A program made the position numbers and the translations under genes. A stretch of 49,211 bases of DNA from NCBI RefSeq assembly GCF_014648555.1, contig NZ_BMRI01000029.1:1-49211 (forward strand). The letters run 5' to 3'. Positions 6,817 through 14,917 of this stretch are shown here, in pieces. The notes under the pieces were generated by a model. That model saw only the letters and a list, made by a program, of their open reading frames with translations, searched no databases and was not told where the DNA came from. Each line of letters begins with the position of its first letter. Position 1 is the stretch's first letter. This DNA comes from Kitasatospora griseola (lineage in GTDB: Bacteria; Actinomycetota; Actinomycetes; Streptomycetales; Streptomycetaceae).

Positions 6817-7596
6817 GTGGTGGCCGAAGCGGTGATTGATCTCAATGCGGATCTCGGCGAGGGCTTCGGCCGCTGGAGCCTCACCGACGACGAAGCCCTG
6901 CTCTCGGTGGTCACCAGCGCCAACGTCGCCTGCGGCTTCCACGCCGGCGACCCGTCCACCATGCGGCGGGTGTGCGCGCTGGCCGCCGAGCGCGGGGTGC
7001 GGATCGGCGCCCAGGTCTCCTACCGCGACCTCGCCGGGTTCGGCCGCCGCGCGATGGACGTCCCGCCGGAGGAGCTCGCCGACGAGATCGCCTACCAGAT
7101 CGGCGCCCTCCAGGTGTTCGCCCGCGCCGCCGGCTCCCGGGTCTCCTACGTCAAGCCGCACGGCGCCCTCTACAACCGGGTCGTGCACGACAACGAGCAG
7201 GCGGAGGCGGTGGTCTCGGGCGTCCTGCGGTCCGGCGCGATCTGCGACGGCCCGCTGCCGCTGCTCGGCCTGCCCGGCTCCCGACTGCTGGCCGTCGCCG
7301 AGGGCGTGGGGCTCCCGGTCGTCACCGAGGCGTTCGCCGACCGCGCCTACACCTGGGCCGGCACCCTCGTGCCGCGCCGCGACCCGGAAGCCGTCGTCCA
7401 CGACCCCGAGGCGGTCATCGCCCGTGCGGTCGGCATCGCCCGCGACGGCACCGTCGCGGCCCTCGGCGGCGAGCCCATCGCCGTCCAGGCCCGCTCGCTC
7501 TGCGTCCACGGCGACACCCCCGGCGCGGCCCAACTCGCCTGGCGGGTCCGGGGCGCGCTGGCCTCCGCGGGCGTCCGGGTGGAGGCCTTCACCTGA
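6817..7596 (+). CDS. pxpA: 5-oxoprolinase subunit PxpA (LamB/YcsF family)
   Basis: LamB/YcsF family protein of 259 aa, the normal length. In the PxpABC complex it takes part in ATP-dependent cleavage of 5-oxoproline (pyroglutamate) to glutamate in the cytoplasm. Family motifs are intact: DLNADLGEGFG at residues 8-18, VACGFHAGDP near 37-46, KPHGALYN near 114-121 and LCVHGDT near the end. The start is a GTG-GTG pair with GGGCGGGCGAGG upstream. No pxpB or pxpC gene is adjacent, which is unusual because the three are commonly clustered; partners must be encoded elsewhere if it is functional. Confidence 0.9.
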   Translation: MVAEAVIDLNADLGEGFGRWSLTDDEALLSVVTSANVACGFHAGDPSTMRRVCALAAERGVRIGAQVSYRDLAGFGRRAMDVPPEELADEIAYQIGALQVFARAAGSRVSYVKPHGALYNRVVHDNEQAEAVVSGVLRSGAICDGPLPLLGLPGSRLLAVAEGVGLPVVTEAFADRAYTWAGTLVPRRDPEAVVHDPEAVIARAVGIARDGTVAALGGEPIAVQARSLCVHGDTPGAAQLAWRVRGALASAGVRVEAFT

Positions 7597-7839
7597 CGGG
7601 CCGTCGCCGCCGAAAATTCCTCGAATTCGTGGCCCTGCGACCGCCCGGAAATGCCCCTCCCGCGCCCTCCGCGACACCCGCACGCCCCTCGCGCCCCCAC
7701 CCGCGACCGTGGCGGCGGACCCCCTCCGAAACCCCCCGCGGCGCGGCCTGCGCGCCCTCGCCATACCGCCTCTGACCTGGCGTTTTCTCCAATTTCCCCT
7801 AGGGTTGGGGCACTGCCCGAGCACATCGGAGGGGACACT

Positions 7840-8856
7840 GTGACGGATACGTACGACGCCAGCTCGATCGTGGTGCTGGAGGGCCTGGAGGCGGTCCGGA
7901 AACGGCCCGGGATGTACATCGGCTCAACCGGCGAGCGGGGCCTGCACCACCTGCTGTACGAGGTGGCGGAGTCGGCCATGGACGAGGTGCTGCTCGGGCA
8001 CGCCGACCGGGTGGAGGTCGCCCTGCTGGCCGACGGGAGCGTGCGGGTCACCCACGACGGCGTCTACCGGCGGCCCCTCGACGAACAGTTGACGGTCCTG
8101 CACCTGGGCGCGCGCCGGGGCGGCCGTCACGTCATCAGCTGGTTCGACCTCGGCCTCTCCGTGGTCAACGCGCTCTCCGACCGACTGGTCGCCGAAGAAC
8201 GGCACGGCGGAGTGACGAACCGCCAGGAGTACTCCCGCGGCGAGCCGGTCGCCCCACCGCACCCGACGGGCCCGGCGGACGGCACCGGCACGACCATCAC
8301 CTTCCGGCCCGACCCGGAGATCTTCGAGACGGTGACGTTCGACCGCTCCACCCTGACCGAGCGTTTCCGCGAACTCGCCGCACTGAACCGCACCTTGGAC
8401 CTGACCCTGACCGACGCACGCGGGGACGTCCCGCACACCGAGCGCTTCCACTCCCCCGACGGCGTCCGGGAGTTCCTCGCCCGCCTCGGCGCCGACCCGG
8501 CCGAGGCAATCGTCGTCGAACACGAGGACGACCGGATGGGCGGGTCGATGGCGATCGCCCTCGCCCCGGCCGGCGACAACGAACCGCAGATCGCGACGTT
8601 CGCCAACTCCCGCCGCATCGACGACGGCACCCACCTGGAGGGCTTCCGCGACGGCGTGGCCGCCGTACTCGGCCCCGACGCCCGGCTGACGGCGGTCGTC
8701 TCGGTGAAGCTGGACGAACCGAGCTACGAAGGCTCCTGCCGCGAGATCCTCGGCAACACCCCGGTCCGGGCCTGCGTCGCCGAAGCCGTCCAGCAGGCGC
8801 TGGAGACCTGGCGGGACGAACACCCGGAGCGGGCGGCCGCGCCGACCACCCGCTGA
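7840..8856 (+). CDS. Truncated, degenerate GyrB/ParE-like protein, 338 aa
   Basis: The N-terminal stretch ITVLEGL-like (SSIVVLEGLEAVRKRPGMYIGSTGERGLHHLLYEV, about 8-42) is plainly GyrB, and later parts match its transducer domain (GTTITFRPDPEIFETVTF, LNRTLDLTLTDAR, SVKLDEPSYEG). Three ATPase elements are altered. The Mg-binding Asn of the usual EVVDNSVDEA is replaced (EVAESAMDEV). DNGRGIP has become HDGVYRRP. The glycine-rich lid before VSVVNALS is lost (SWFDLGLSVVNALS). The Toprim and C-terminal parts (about half of GyrB) are absent. It probably does not hydrolyse ATP or cut DNA; a regulator or decoy of gyrase is possible. GTG start with GGAGGGGAC upstream. Confidence 0.85.
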   Translation: MTDTYDASSIVVLEGLEAVRKRPGMYIGSTGERGLHHLLYEVAESAMDEVLLGHADRVEVALLADGSVRVTHDGVYRRPLDEQLTVLHLGARRGGRHVISWFDLGLSVVNALSDRLVAEERHGGVTNRQEYSRGEPVAPPHPTGPADGTGTTITFRPDPEIFETVTFDRSTLTERFRELAALNRTLDLTLTDARGDVPHTERFHSPDGVREFLARLGADPAEAIVVEHEDDRMGGSMAIALAPAGDNEPQIATFANSRRIDDGTHLEGFRDGVAAVLGPDARLTAVVSVKLDEPSYEGSCREILGNTPVRACVAEAVQQALETWRDEHPERAAAPTTR

Positions 8857-8863
8857 CGCCGCC

Positions 8864-9565
8864 TCAGACCTCGACCCGAGCCTGCCCCGGGTCGAGGTAC
8901 CGCACCGCCACCCCCGCACTGTGCGGCGCCAGCAGCTCGGCCAACTCTCCTGCGGCGAACGCCAACTGCCCCTCGTCCGGCTGCAGCGTCTCCAACAGGA
9001 ACAACGCTTCCACCGATTGCTCGGTGACCCGGGTACGGTGTGCGTCCCGATGGTTCCAGTGCCGAGTGAGAACACCCGCCGCATCCCGGTAGATCACCTC
9101 ACCCGCCTTCGGCCGCTCCACCGCCTCCGGCTCCCCGAGCGGCGTGAACTCCTCACCGCCATCGGCGAACCCGATCACCACCTCCCCGTCCACCGCCGCC
9201 AGATCGAACGCCCCGGCAGGCAGCCCGTGTCGGACGGACACCGCGTTGTACGAGTCCACCGCCGCGTTGATCCGCGGCAACACCCCCTGCTTCGCCAGCC
9301 GCCGCCCCAGCGCATCCACACTCGGCCGAACCCGCCGCGGATTGGTGCCGAAGGCTCGATACGCGGCATGCCACACCCCGATCCGCGAATCACCCTCGTC
9401 CGCCGGCCGCCAGACGCCTTCGGCAAGTTCCCGCTCCAACCGCTCGATCACGGCAACGGTCTCGGGCCACGGCTCGGCCCCACGAATGCCCCGGGCGGTG
9501 ACGAGGGCAATCCGAGTGTCGGGAAAGGCCTCGGCCACAGCCGGGTGCAGGTGCACAGACGCCAT
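8864..9565 (-). CDS. B3/B4 (PheRS-beta tRNA-binding) domain protein, 233 aa
   Basis: Stand-alone B3/B4 domain, the fold that edits misacylated tRNA in the beta subunit of phenylalanyl-tRNA synthetase. Seen: VWHAAYRAFGTNPRRVRPSVDALGRRL (about 64-90), INAAVDSYNAVSVRHGLPAGAFDLAAVDG (about 98-126) and VIYRDAAGVLTRHWNHRDAHRTRVTEQS, the usual core of this family. The ATG at 9565 (MASVHLHP) is chosen over the longer frame because the upstream part reads as arginine/proline-rich non-coding sequence. Convergent with the GyrB-like gene, 7 nt apart. Possible role: trans-editing or binding of aminoacyl compounds; substrate unknown. Confidence 0.85.
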   Translation of the reverse strand: MASVHLHPAVAEAFPDTRIALVTARGIRGAEPWPETVAVIERLERELAEGVWRPADEGDSRIGVWHAAYRAFGTNPRRVRPSVDALGRRLAKQGVLPRINAAVDSYNAVSVRHGLPAGAFDLAAVDGEVVIGFADGGEEFTPLGEPEAVERPKAGEVIYRDAAGVLTRHWNHRDAHRTRVTEQSVEALFLLETLQPDEGQLAFAAGELAELLAPHSAGVAVRYLDPGQARVEV

Positions 9566-10145
9566 CCGGATGGTGCTCCGTTCAGAGAGATGCGGACGGA
9601 CAGGACGCGGGCATCCGCACGCGATGCGCCACGCTCGATTCGGACAGATGAGTGGAGTGCGGGGCGACGAGAACAGCCCGACGACCACAACAACACCCGG
9701 GCCACAGCCCGGCGGTGCGGTGCACCTGGCACTCGCCCCTTCCAGCAGGAACCGAAAACCGGCACGCCCGCCACACGGCGACGACAGTCGTTCGACGAGC
9801 CGTCGGCAGGCCGAACACGGCTCCGCGCCGGCGACAGCGCGGCGCTACGGCGCAGCCGCCAACCCCAGGCCTCCCTTGCCTGGGCCAAAACCCGCATGCC
9901 GACCGAACGCCGCACGGCGACAGCCGAACGGCGAGCCGTCGACAGGCCGAACGCGGCTCCGCGCCGGCGACAGCGCGGCAGTACAGCGCAGCCGCCACCC
10001 CAAGCCCCGGACCAGGCCGAGCCGAAGCCGGCGTGCCGACCGGGTGCCGCACCGCGACAGCGGGCACGCGCGACGGCGGCACGCCGGTCCCGGGCCGCTG
10101 CCGGCCGCTGAGCTCCGGCCCGGAGGCCCGAGATCGCGCGCCCAT
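9566..10145. other. 580-bp gene-free region
   Basis: Lies upstream of the B3/B4 gene and downstream of the EamA gene. Long open frames on the minus strand exist only because the 132-bp repeat inside is a multiple of three; their translations are Arg/Pro/Ala/Gly-rich with no domain. Apart from the tandem repeat at 9755-10018 and the minus-strand promoter expected for the B3/B4 gene, I see no feature. Confidence 0.6.
9755..10018. repeat. Tandem duplication of a 132-bp unit with a third degenerate copy
   Basis: Unit A (9755-9886) and unit B (9887-10018) align along their length. Shared blocks include GGCTCCGCGCCGGCGACAGC, GCGCAGCCGCCA and GAGCCGTCG-CAGGCCGAAC. The following sequence (10019 to about 10082) keeps only the start of the unit (AAGCCGGCGTGCCGACCG, GCGACAGCGGGCACG) as a decayed third copy. 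The repeat lies between two minus-strand genes. Confidence 0.8.
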
Positions 10146-10982
10146 TCACACCAGCGCCAGCAGGCCGACCGCGAGGGCGGCGGTGCCGAGGCCGGCGAGT
10201 TGGGTGCGGTGGATGCGTTCGGCGAGGACGGCGCGGGCGAGGAGGACGGTGCCGGCCGGGTAGAGGGCGGTGATGACGGCCACGACGGTGAGGTCGCCGG
10301 TGCGGGCGGCCAGGAGGAAGAGGACGCTGGCGGTCGAGTCGAGCACTCCGGCTGCTGCCGCCAGGCGGTACGCGGGGCGTTCGGGGCCGAGCCGGCGGCG
10401 CCAGATCGCGGCGGCGGTCAGGGTGAGTGCGGAGGTGACGGTCCGTCCGACGATCAGTGGGGCGATGCCACTGCCGGTGGGGGCCTGGTGGAGGCAGACC
10501 AGCTGGACGGCGATCGCGGTGCCCGCCCCGAATGCGAGCAGCAACGCGGTCCGGGAGACCCGGGCCCGGCCGTCCGCCGTGCCCGCGCTGACCAGCACCA
10601 CGGCCGCCAGGGCCAGGGGCAGGCCCAGCAGCCCGGCGGTGCCGAGGTGTTCACCCTGCAGCAGACCGACGGCGACCGGCAGTACCGCCGACACCAGGGC
10701 CGTCACCGGAGACAGCACGTTCATCGGGCCGATCGCCAGCGTGCGGTACAGCAGCGCGAAGGCCGCCGCCGAGGCCGCGCCGGAGGCCGCGCCCCAGCCG
10801 ATCGCCGCCGCGTCGAACGTCGCGCCGAGCAACGGCCACATCGCCAGCTCGACCAGCAGACTGGCGGGGGCGGCGATCAGCACGGTGCGCAGCACGTGCG
10901 CCCGGCGCGAGCCGAGGCCGCCGAGGAAGTCGGCGCAGCCGTAGGCGAGCGAACTGCCGAGGGCCAGCAGCAGAGCGATCAT
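10146..10982 (-). CDS. EamA/DMT-family membrane transporter, 278 aa
   Basis: About ten hydrophobic helices arranged as two EamA repeats, typical of drug/metabolite transporters that export amino acids, metabolites or toxic compounds. The start MIALLLALGSSLAYGCADFLGG (ATG 10982) begins directly at helix 1; upstream residues of the longer frame are polar and not family-like. Conserved repeats seen: SPVTALVSAVLPV (about 108-120) in the first half and ALYPAGTVLLARAVLAERIHRTQ (about 237-259) in the second, the usual P..T..L...ERL.. pattern near the end. Substrate unknown. Divergent from the GNAT gene. Confidence 0.85.
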   Translation of the reverse strand: MIALLLALGSSLAYGCADFLGGLGSRRAHVLRTVLIAAPASLLVELAMWPLLGATFDAAAIGWGAASGAASAAAFALLYRTLAIGPMNVLSPVTALVSAVLPVAVGLLQGEHLGTAGLLGLPLALAAVVLVSAGTADGRARVSRTALLLAFGAGTAIAVQLVCLHQAPTGSGIAPLIVGRTVTSALTLTAAAIWRRRLGPERPAYRLAAAAGVLDSTASVLFLLAARTGDLTVVAVITALYPAGTVLLARAVLAERIHRTQLAGLGTAALAVGLLALV

Positions 10983-11134
10983 GGCATTTCCCCAACCGTG
11001 GAGCGGAACACCGGAACGGTACAGCAGACTGTACGCAGCAGACCAACACACTGATCGCTCGAACTGTTCCGCCCGCCCGCACACGACCGGAAAGCACTTG
11101 CCGCACCCCGCGCCCGGCTGCTCTGCTCACCCCC

Positions 11135-11761
11135 ATGAACCCCACGAACCCGACGAACCCCACCAACCCTGCGAACCCCACGGACATCCGGCTGCGCACC
11201 GACCGGCTCACCCTGCGCCGCCTCTCCCCCGCCGACCTCCCGGCCGTCACCGCGCTGTGCGGCGATCCGCAGGTGATGCGGCACCTGGAGGACGGCCGCC
11301 CGATGCCCCCGGCGCAGGTCGCCGACGAGGTGCTCCCGGCGCTGCTGCGCGAGTACGAGCGGCTGCCGGCCGGGCTCGGCTGCTGGGCGCTGGCCACCGA
11401 TGAGGAGCCGTTCCTCGGCTGGGCCGCGCTGCGTCCGGCGCACTCGGTGGGGTTGGAGACCGGCCCGGCCGGCGGGCTGGAGGTCGGGTACCGGCTGCTG
11501 CCCGCCGCCTGGGGGCGGGGGTACGCGAGCGAGGCGGCCGTCGCTCTGGTGGGTGCGGCGTTCGACGAGTTGGGGGCGGAGCGAGTGGTGGGCACCACCA
11601 TGGCGGTGAACTCCGCGTCCCGCCGGGTGCTGGAGCGGGCCGGACTGCGCCACGTCCGGACGTTCTTCGAGGACTGGCCGGACCCGATCCCGGGCAGCGA
11701 GCACGGCGACGTGGTGTACGAGCTGACCCGCGCCGAGTGGGCGGCCCGGGACGTCGACTGA
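11135..11761 (+). CDS. RimJ/RimL-type GNAT N-acetyltransferase, 208 aa
   Basis: GNAT enzyme expected to transfer acetyl from acetyl-CoA to an amine. Seen: IRLRTDRLTLRRLSPADLPAV at about 18-38 (start of the RimJ/L fold), LEVGYRLLPAAWGRGYASEAA at about 112-132 with the acetyl-CoA loop (R/Q-x-x-G-x-G/A form WGRGYA), and NSASRRVLERAGLRHVR. The ATG at 11135 is followed by about fifteen residues of repeated Asn-Pro-Thr encoded by a 9-bp repeat; no good ribosome binding site precedes it, so translation might be leaderless or start at a weaker site. Confidence 0.85.
   Translation: MNPTNPTNPTNPANPTDIRLRTDRLTLRRLSPADLPAVTALCGDPQVMRHLEDGRPMPPAQVADEVLPALLREYERLPAGLGCWALATDEEPFLGWAALRPAHSVGLETGPAGGLEVGYRLLPAAWGRGYASEAAVALVGAAFDELGAERVVGTTMAVNSASRRVLERAGLRHVRTFFEDWPDPIPGSEHGDVVYELTRAEWAARDVD
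11138..11182 (+). repeat. 9-bp coding microsatellite (Asn-Pro-Thr repeat)
   Basis: Five tandem units of AACCC(C/G/T)(A/G)C(G/C) encode NPT-NPT-NPT-NPA-NPT right after the start codon of the GNAT gene. The unit length is a multiple of three, so copy changes would keep the frame. Confidence 0.8.
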
Positions 11762-11786
11762 CGGGCCGCCGAAACGACAACTGCCG

Positions 11787-13022
11787 TCAACTGTCCAGGA
11801 ACGACAGGAACTTCGGCCAGGCGTCCAGGTGCGCGGCCTCGTTCGCCTCGGCGTCGCCGCCCAGGTCGAGCGGGGCGCCGATGAGCGGGGTGGCGGTGCT
11901 CCCGGCGGGCAGGTACGGGAGGCCGGCGACCGCGTGTCCGGCACCGGGGTAGAGCAGGGCCTGCCGGTTCGGCGCGGCGGCGGTGGGGGTGCCGATCTGC
12001 CGGGCCCAGCGCGGCGCGGGCCAGAGCCGGTCGTTCTCTCCGGCGACGGCCAGGATGGACGCGGGGATCCGGTCCAGCGCGATCGGCCCGGTCGGGACGG
12101 GTACGCCGTTCTCGGTCCAGGCTGTCCCGTCCGGCAGGCCGCCGTTGATCTCGGCGGACGGCGCGAACACCACCACCCGCCGCACCAGATCGGGCAGTTG
12201 GGCGGCGACCAGCAGGGCGAGCTCGCTGCCGCGCGAGTTTCCGTCGATGGCGATGCCGGTGGCGCCCGTCCGTTCGGCGAGCAGCCGGGCCGCACCGACC
12301 GTGTACTCGACGGGGACGTTCTGCAGGGTGGGCGGCAGTCCGGACAGACCGAAGTAGGCGATGGACAGCGCGGGGTGGCCGTGCGAGGCGAGCAGCGCGG
12401 CGGCGTCGACGCCCGAGTTGCCGCCCCCGGAGCCGCCGAACAGCAGGACCGGGGTCTTGGCGGGCGTCCCGGCGGGCGGCAGGAAGAGGGTGCCGCGCAC
12501 GTGGTCGGTGTCGAGGTTCAGCTCGGTGTGGGTGACGCCGTCGACCGTCCACCGGCGGGTCACGGTGTGCTCGGCGGCGGCCAGGCCGTCGGCGGTGGCG
12601 GTGATCCGGACCGGGAAGTCGGGAGCGGTGAGGGGCGACGGGGGGCTGAACACCGTGTTGACGCTGCCGTTGGTCGGGAGCATCGACCAGAACAGGCCCA
12701 TCCCGTCGGCCTGGCGGTAGGAGCCGCTGATCGGCGCGTCCCGGTCGAGGCTGACCGTGCCGTTGCGGTCCGCGCGGTAGACGCCCGTGGACTTCCAGCC
12801 GATGCCGAGGAGGTCCTCGGCCTCGGCGGTGACGGTCACGTCCTGGCCCTGCCGCAGACCGGCCAGCACCAGGTGCACGGGCTGGTCGACCAACGCGTCC
12901 TTCTCGTCGGCGGTGATCACCAGGTGGTGCCGACCCGATCCCGACGTGCAGCCGGCCGATCCGGTGAGCAGCAGCGCGGCCAAGGCGGCGGAGCCCAGCG
13001 CGCGGCGGGTTGTCCAGACCAT
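11787..13022 (-). CDS. BAAT-like acyl-CoA thioester hydrolase lipoprotein, 411 aa
   Basis: Alpha/beta hydrolase of the acyl-CoA thioesterase/bile-acid-CoA:amino-acid acyltransferase family. Order: lipoprotein signal peptide with Cys25 (LLLTGSAGC; the -3 residue is Ser, so the lipobox is imperfect), an N-terminal beta-sandwich domain (about 45-170), then the BAAT_C hydrolase domain. Probable triad: Ser263 in GNSRGSEL, Asp331 in AGENDRLWP and His363 in GAGHAV. A lipid-anchored extracytoplasmic form is unusual for enzymes of this fold that act on CoA esters, so the true substrate may be another ester or an antibiotic-like compound. ATG start preceded by GGGGGATGGA. Confidence 0.85.
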   Translation of the reverse strand: MVWTTRRALGSAALAALLLTGSAGCTSGSGRHHLVITADEKDALVDQPVHLVLAGLRQGQDVTVTAEAEDLLGIGWKSTGVYRADRNGTVSLDRDAPISGSYRQADGMGLFWSMLPTNGSVNTVFSPPSPLTAPDFPVRITATADGLAAAEHTVTRRWTVDGVTHTELNLDTDHVRGTLFLPPAGTPAKTPVLLFGGSGGGNSGVDAAALLASHGHPALSIAYFGLSGLPPTLQNVPVEYTVGAARLLAERTGATGIAIDGNSRGSELALLVAAQLPDLVRRVVVFAPSAEINGGLPDGTAWTENGVPVPTGPIALDRIPASILAVAGENDRLWPAPRWARQIGTPTAAAPNRQALLYPGAGHAVAGLPYLPAGSTATPLIGAPLDLGGDAEANEAAHLDAWPKFLSFLDS

Positions 13023-13317
13023 TCCATCCCCCTGTGTCGCGGAGCATTCTGCACCCGGCGGGAGCCGCGATCAACCGCCCCGGTCCCGAACTTCCGCTCC
13101 GGGCGCGGAGGTTGGACGCCCGAACGATCCTGCGCAATTCATCGCCCGATACGCATGGAAATATTCACATATGCCCGGTTGCGAACTCCGCGACACCTGG
13201 AGCCCCTATCATGCGGCCACGCCGGACCGAGCCCCCGAGCCGCCGCCGGACCACCCCACGAGCGAACAGGACTGACGCCATGCTGAACCATCGAGCGATA
13301 TCCGCGGGGGTAGTCCG

Positions 13318-14163
13318 GTGATCGACTGGTTCCACGGGGCCGTGCTCGGCCTGGTGCAGGGCCTGACCGAGTTCCTGCCGGTCTCCTCCAGCGCGCACCT
13401 GCGGGTGTTCTCCGCCCTCGCCGGCTGGGACGACCCGGGCGCGGCGTTCACGGCGGTGACGCAGCTGGGCACCGAGTCCGCGGTGCTGATCTACTTCCGC
13501 CGCGACATCGGCGCGATCATCAAGGCCTGGACGCTGTCGCTGTTCAAGGCGGAGTGGCGGAGCGACCGGAACGCGAAGCTCGGCTGGTACGTGATCGTCG
13601 GCACGCTGCCGATCGGCATCATCGGCAAGCTGTTCCAGGACACCATCGAGACCACCCTGCGCGATCTGCGCCTGATCGGCACCACGCTGATCGTGTTCGG
13701 CCTGATCCTCGCCGTCGCCGACCGCTCGCGCGCCGTCCGCAACGCCCGCCCGATCAGCTCGCTGACCTTCCCGCACGCCCTGATCTACGGCGCGGCCCAG
13801 TCGCTGGCGCTGATCCCGGGCGTCTCCCGCTCCGGCGGCACCATCAGCGCCGGCCTGTTCCTCGGCTACAGCCGCGAAGCGGCCGCCCGCTACTCGTTCC
13901 TGCTGGCCATCCCGGCGGTGCTCGCCTCCGGCGCCCTCGAACTCTTCAAGATCGGCGAAGGCCCGGCCCCGGCCTGGGGTCCGACCATCCTGGCCACCCT
14001 GATCGCCTTCGCGGTCGGCTACGCGGCCATCGCCTGGTTCCTGAAGTACATCTCGAACAACAGCTTCATGCCGTTCGTGATCTACCGCGTCCTGCTCGGC
14101 GTCACCATCATCGGCCTGGTCACCGCCGGCGTCCTCGCCCCGGACGCGGGCGCGGTGCACTGA
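13318..14163 (+). CDS. uppP: Undecaprenyl-diphosphatase UppP (BacA)
   Basis: Integral membrane enzyme that dephosphorylates undecaprenyl diphosphate to recycle the lipid carrier of peptidoglycan and other wall polymers; overexpression confers bacitracin resistance. Both signature motifs are present: QGLTEFLPVSSSAH (14-27) and PGVSRSG (167-173), within a series of 8 or more hydrophobic helices. Length (281 aa) is normal. GTG start with GCGGGGGT upstream; it overlaps the stop of a 13-codon ORF beginning at ATG 13280, which may be a chance leader. The stop codon lies inside the first copy of a 29-bp tandem repeat. Confidence 0.95.
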   Translation: MIDWFHGAVLGLVQGLTEFLPVSSSAHLRVFSALAGWDDPGAAFTAVTQLGTESAVLIYFRRDIGAIIKAWTLSLFKAEWRSDRNAKLGWYVIVGTLPIGIIGKLFQDTIETTLRDLRLIGTTLIVFGLILAVADRSRAVRNARPISSLTFPHALIYGAAQSLALIPGVSRSGGTISAGLFLGYSREAAARYSFLLAIPAVLASGALELFKIGEGPAPAWGPTILATLIAFAVGYAAIAWFLKYISNNSFMPFVIYRVLLGVTIIGLVTAGVLAPDAGAVH

Positions 14164-14267
14164 CCGCCGCCACCCTCGAAGCGGTGCACTGACCGCCGCC
14201 ACCCTCGAAGCGGTGCACTGACCGCCGCCACCCTCGAAGCGGTGCACTGACCGCCGCCACCCTCGAA
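14152..14267. repeat. Four perfect 29-bp tandem repeats spanning the uppP stop codon
   Basis: A 29-bp unit beginning GCGGTGCACTGACC and ending CACCCTCGAA occurs four times without spacers or mismatches (14152-14180, 14181-14209, 14210-14238, 14239-14267). Each copy repeats the last codons of uppP (Ala-Val-His-stop), so only the first is translated. The array runs directly into the terminator hairpin. Confidence 0.95.
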
Positions 14268-14303
14268 AGGGCGGGCCCCGGAGCCTCCGGACGGCCCGCC
14301 CTT
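14267..14303 (+). terminator. uppP terminator
   Basis: AAGGGCGGGCC (14267-14277) pairs perfectly with GGCCCGCCCTT (14293-14303), followed by CTTCGTG. The inner CCGGAGCCTCCGG can extend the stem. It begins at the last base of the 29-bp array. Confidence 0.85.
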
Positions 14304-14413
14304 CTTCGTGCCGCTCGCGCCCTGCTTCACACCCCCGGAGCCGCTCCGACGCGACACGCCGACCCACCGGCATCCTTGGTGAATCGATCAAATGTGCGAT
14401 TAGATGCCATGCC

Positions 14414-14866
14414 ATGACACTCGCTTGGAAACTGGTCGTGGACAGCGCCAACGCCTCCACCATCGCCGAGTTCTGGGCCGCCGCCCTCGAGTACGAGGTC
14501 GAGGACCCCACCGCGCTGATCGACTCGCTGCTCGCCGCCGGCCGCCTCCCCGCCGCCGCCGTTCTCGAACACCCGGACGGGCGCAAGGAGTTCCGCGGGT
14601 ACGCGGCCGTCCGCCACCCCGAGGACCCCTACGACCCGCTGAGCGGCATCGGCAAGGGCCGTCGCATCCTGTTCCAGGACGTGCCCGAGCCCAAGGCCGG
14701 CAAGAACCGGCTGCACCTCGACGTCCACTCCGACGGCCGGCTCGACGCCACCGTGGACCGGCTGGAGTCCCTCGGCGCCACCCGCGTCAAGGAGCACGAC
14801 CAGGGCCCGATCGGCCACTGGTGGGTGATGCTCGACCCGGAGGGCAACGAGTTCTGCGTCGCCTGA
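14414..14866 (+). CDS. VOC-family glyoxalase-like protein, 150 aa
   Basis: Two beta-alpha-beta-beta-beta modules of the vicinal oxygen chelate fold: WKLVVDSANASTIAEFWAAALEY at 5-27 starts the first, and RLHLDVHSDGRLDATVDRLESLGA near 100-124 the second, ending in VMLDPEGNEFCV, the typical strand carrying a metal-binding Glu. Between them lies IGKGRRILFQDVPEPKAGKNRLHLD, the common Streptomyces form. Such proteins act as glyoxalase-like enzymes, dioxygenases or binding proteins; the reaction here cannot be assigned. ATG start, no clear Shine-Dalgarno sequence. Confidence 0.85.
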   Translation: MTLAWKLVVDSANASTIAEFWAAALEYEVEDPTALIDSLLAAGRLPAAAVLEHPDGRKEFRGYAAVRHPEDPYDPLSGIGKGRRILFQDVPEPKAGKNRLHLDVHSDGRLDATVDRLESLGATRVKEHDQGPIGHWWVMLDPEGNEFCVA

Positions 14867-14917
14867 CCGGCCGTCACACCGTCAATGGGCGGACCGCCGT
14901 GACAGGCCGACGGCGCG

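Noticed and set aside
9582-10145. 187-codon minus-strand ORF over the 132-bp repeats
   Set aside because: Stays open only because the repeat length is a multiple of three; composition is Arg/Ala/Gly/Cys-rich with no domain or ribosome site.
10651-13137. 828-codon minus-strand ORF
   Set aside because: Frame-shadow of the EamA, GNAT and BAAT-like genes with Arg/Pro-rich translation; real genes occupy the other frames.
13280-13321. 13-codon ORF overlapping the uppP start
   Set aside because: Too short and without recognisable leader features; noted only as a possible chance coupling ORF.
14152-14267. 29-bp repeats considered as a CRISPR array
   Set aside because: Copies are directly adjacent with no spacers, start inside uppP and no cas genes are present; it is a tandem repeat.
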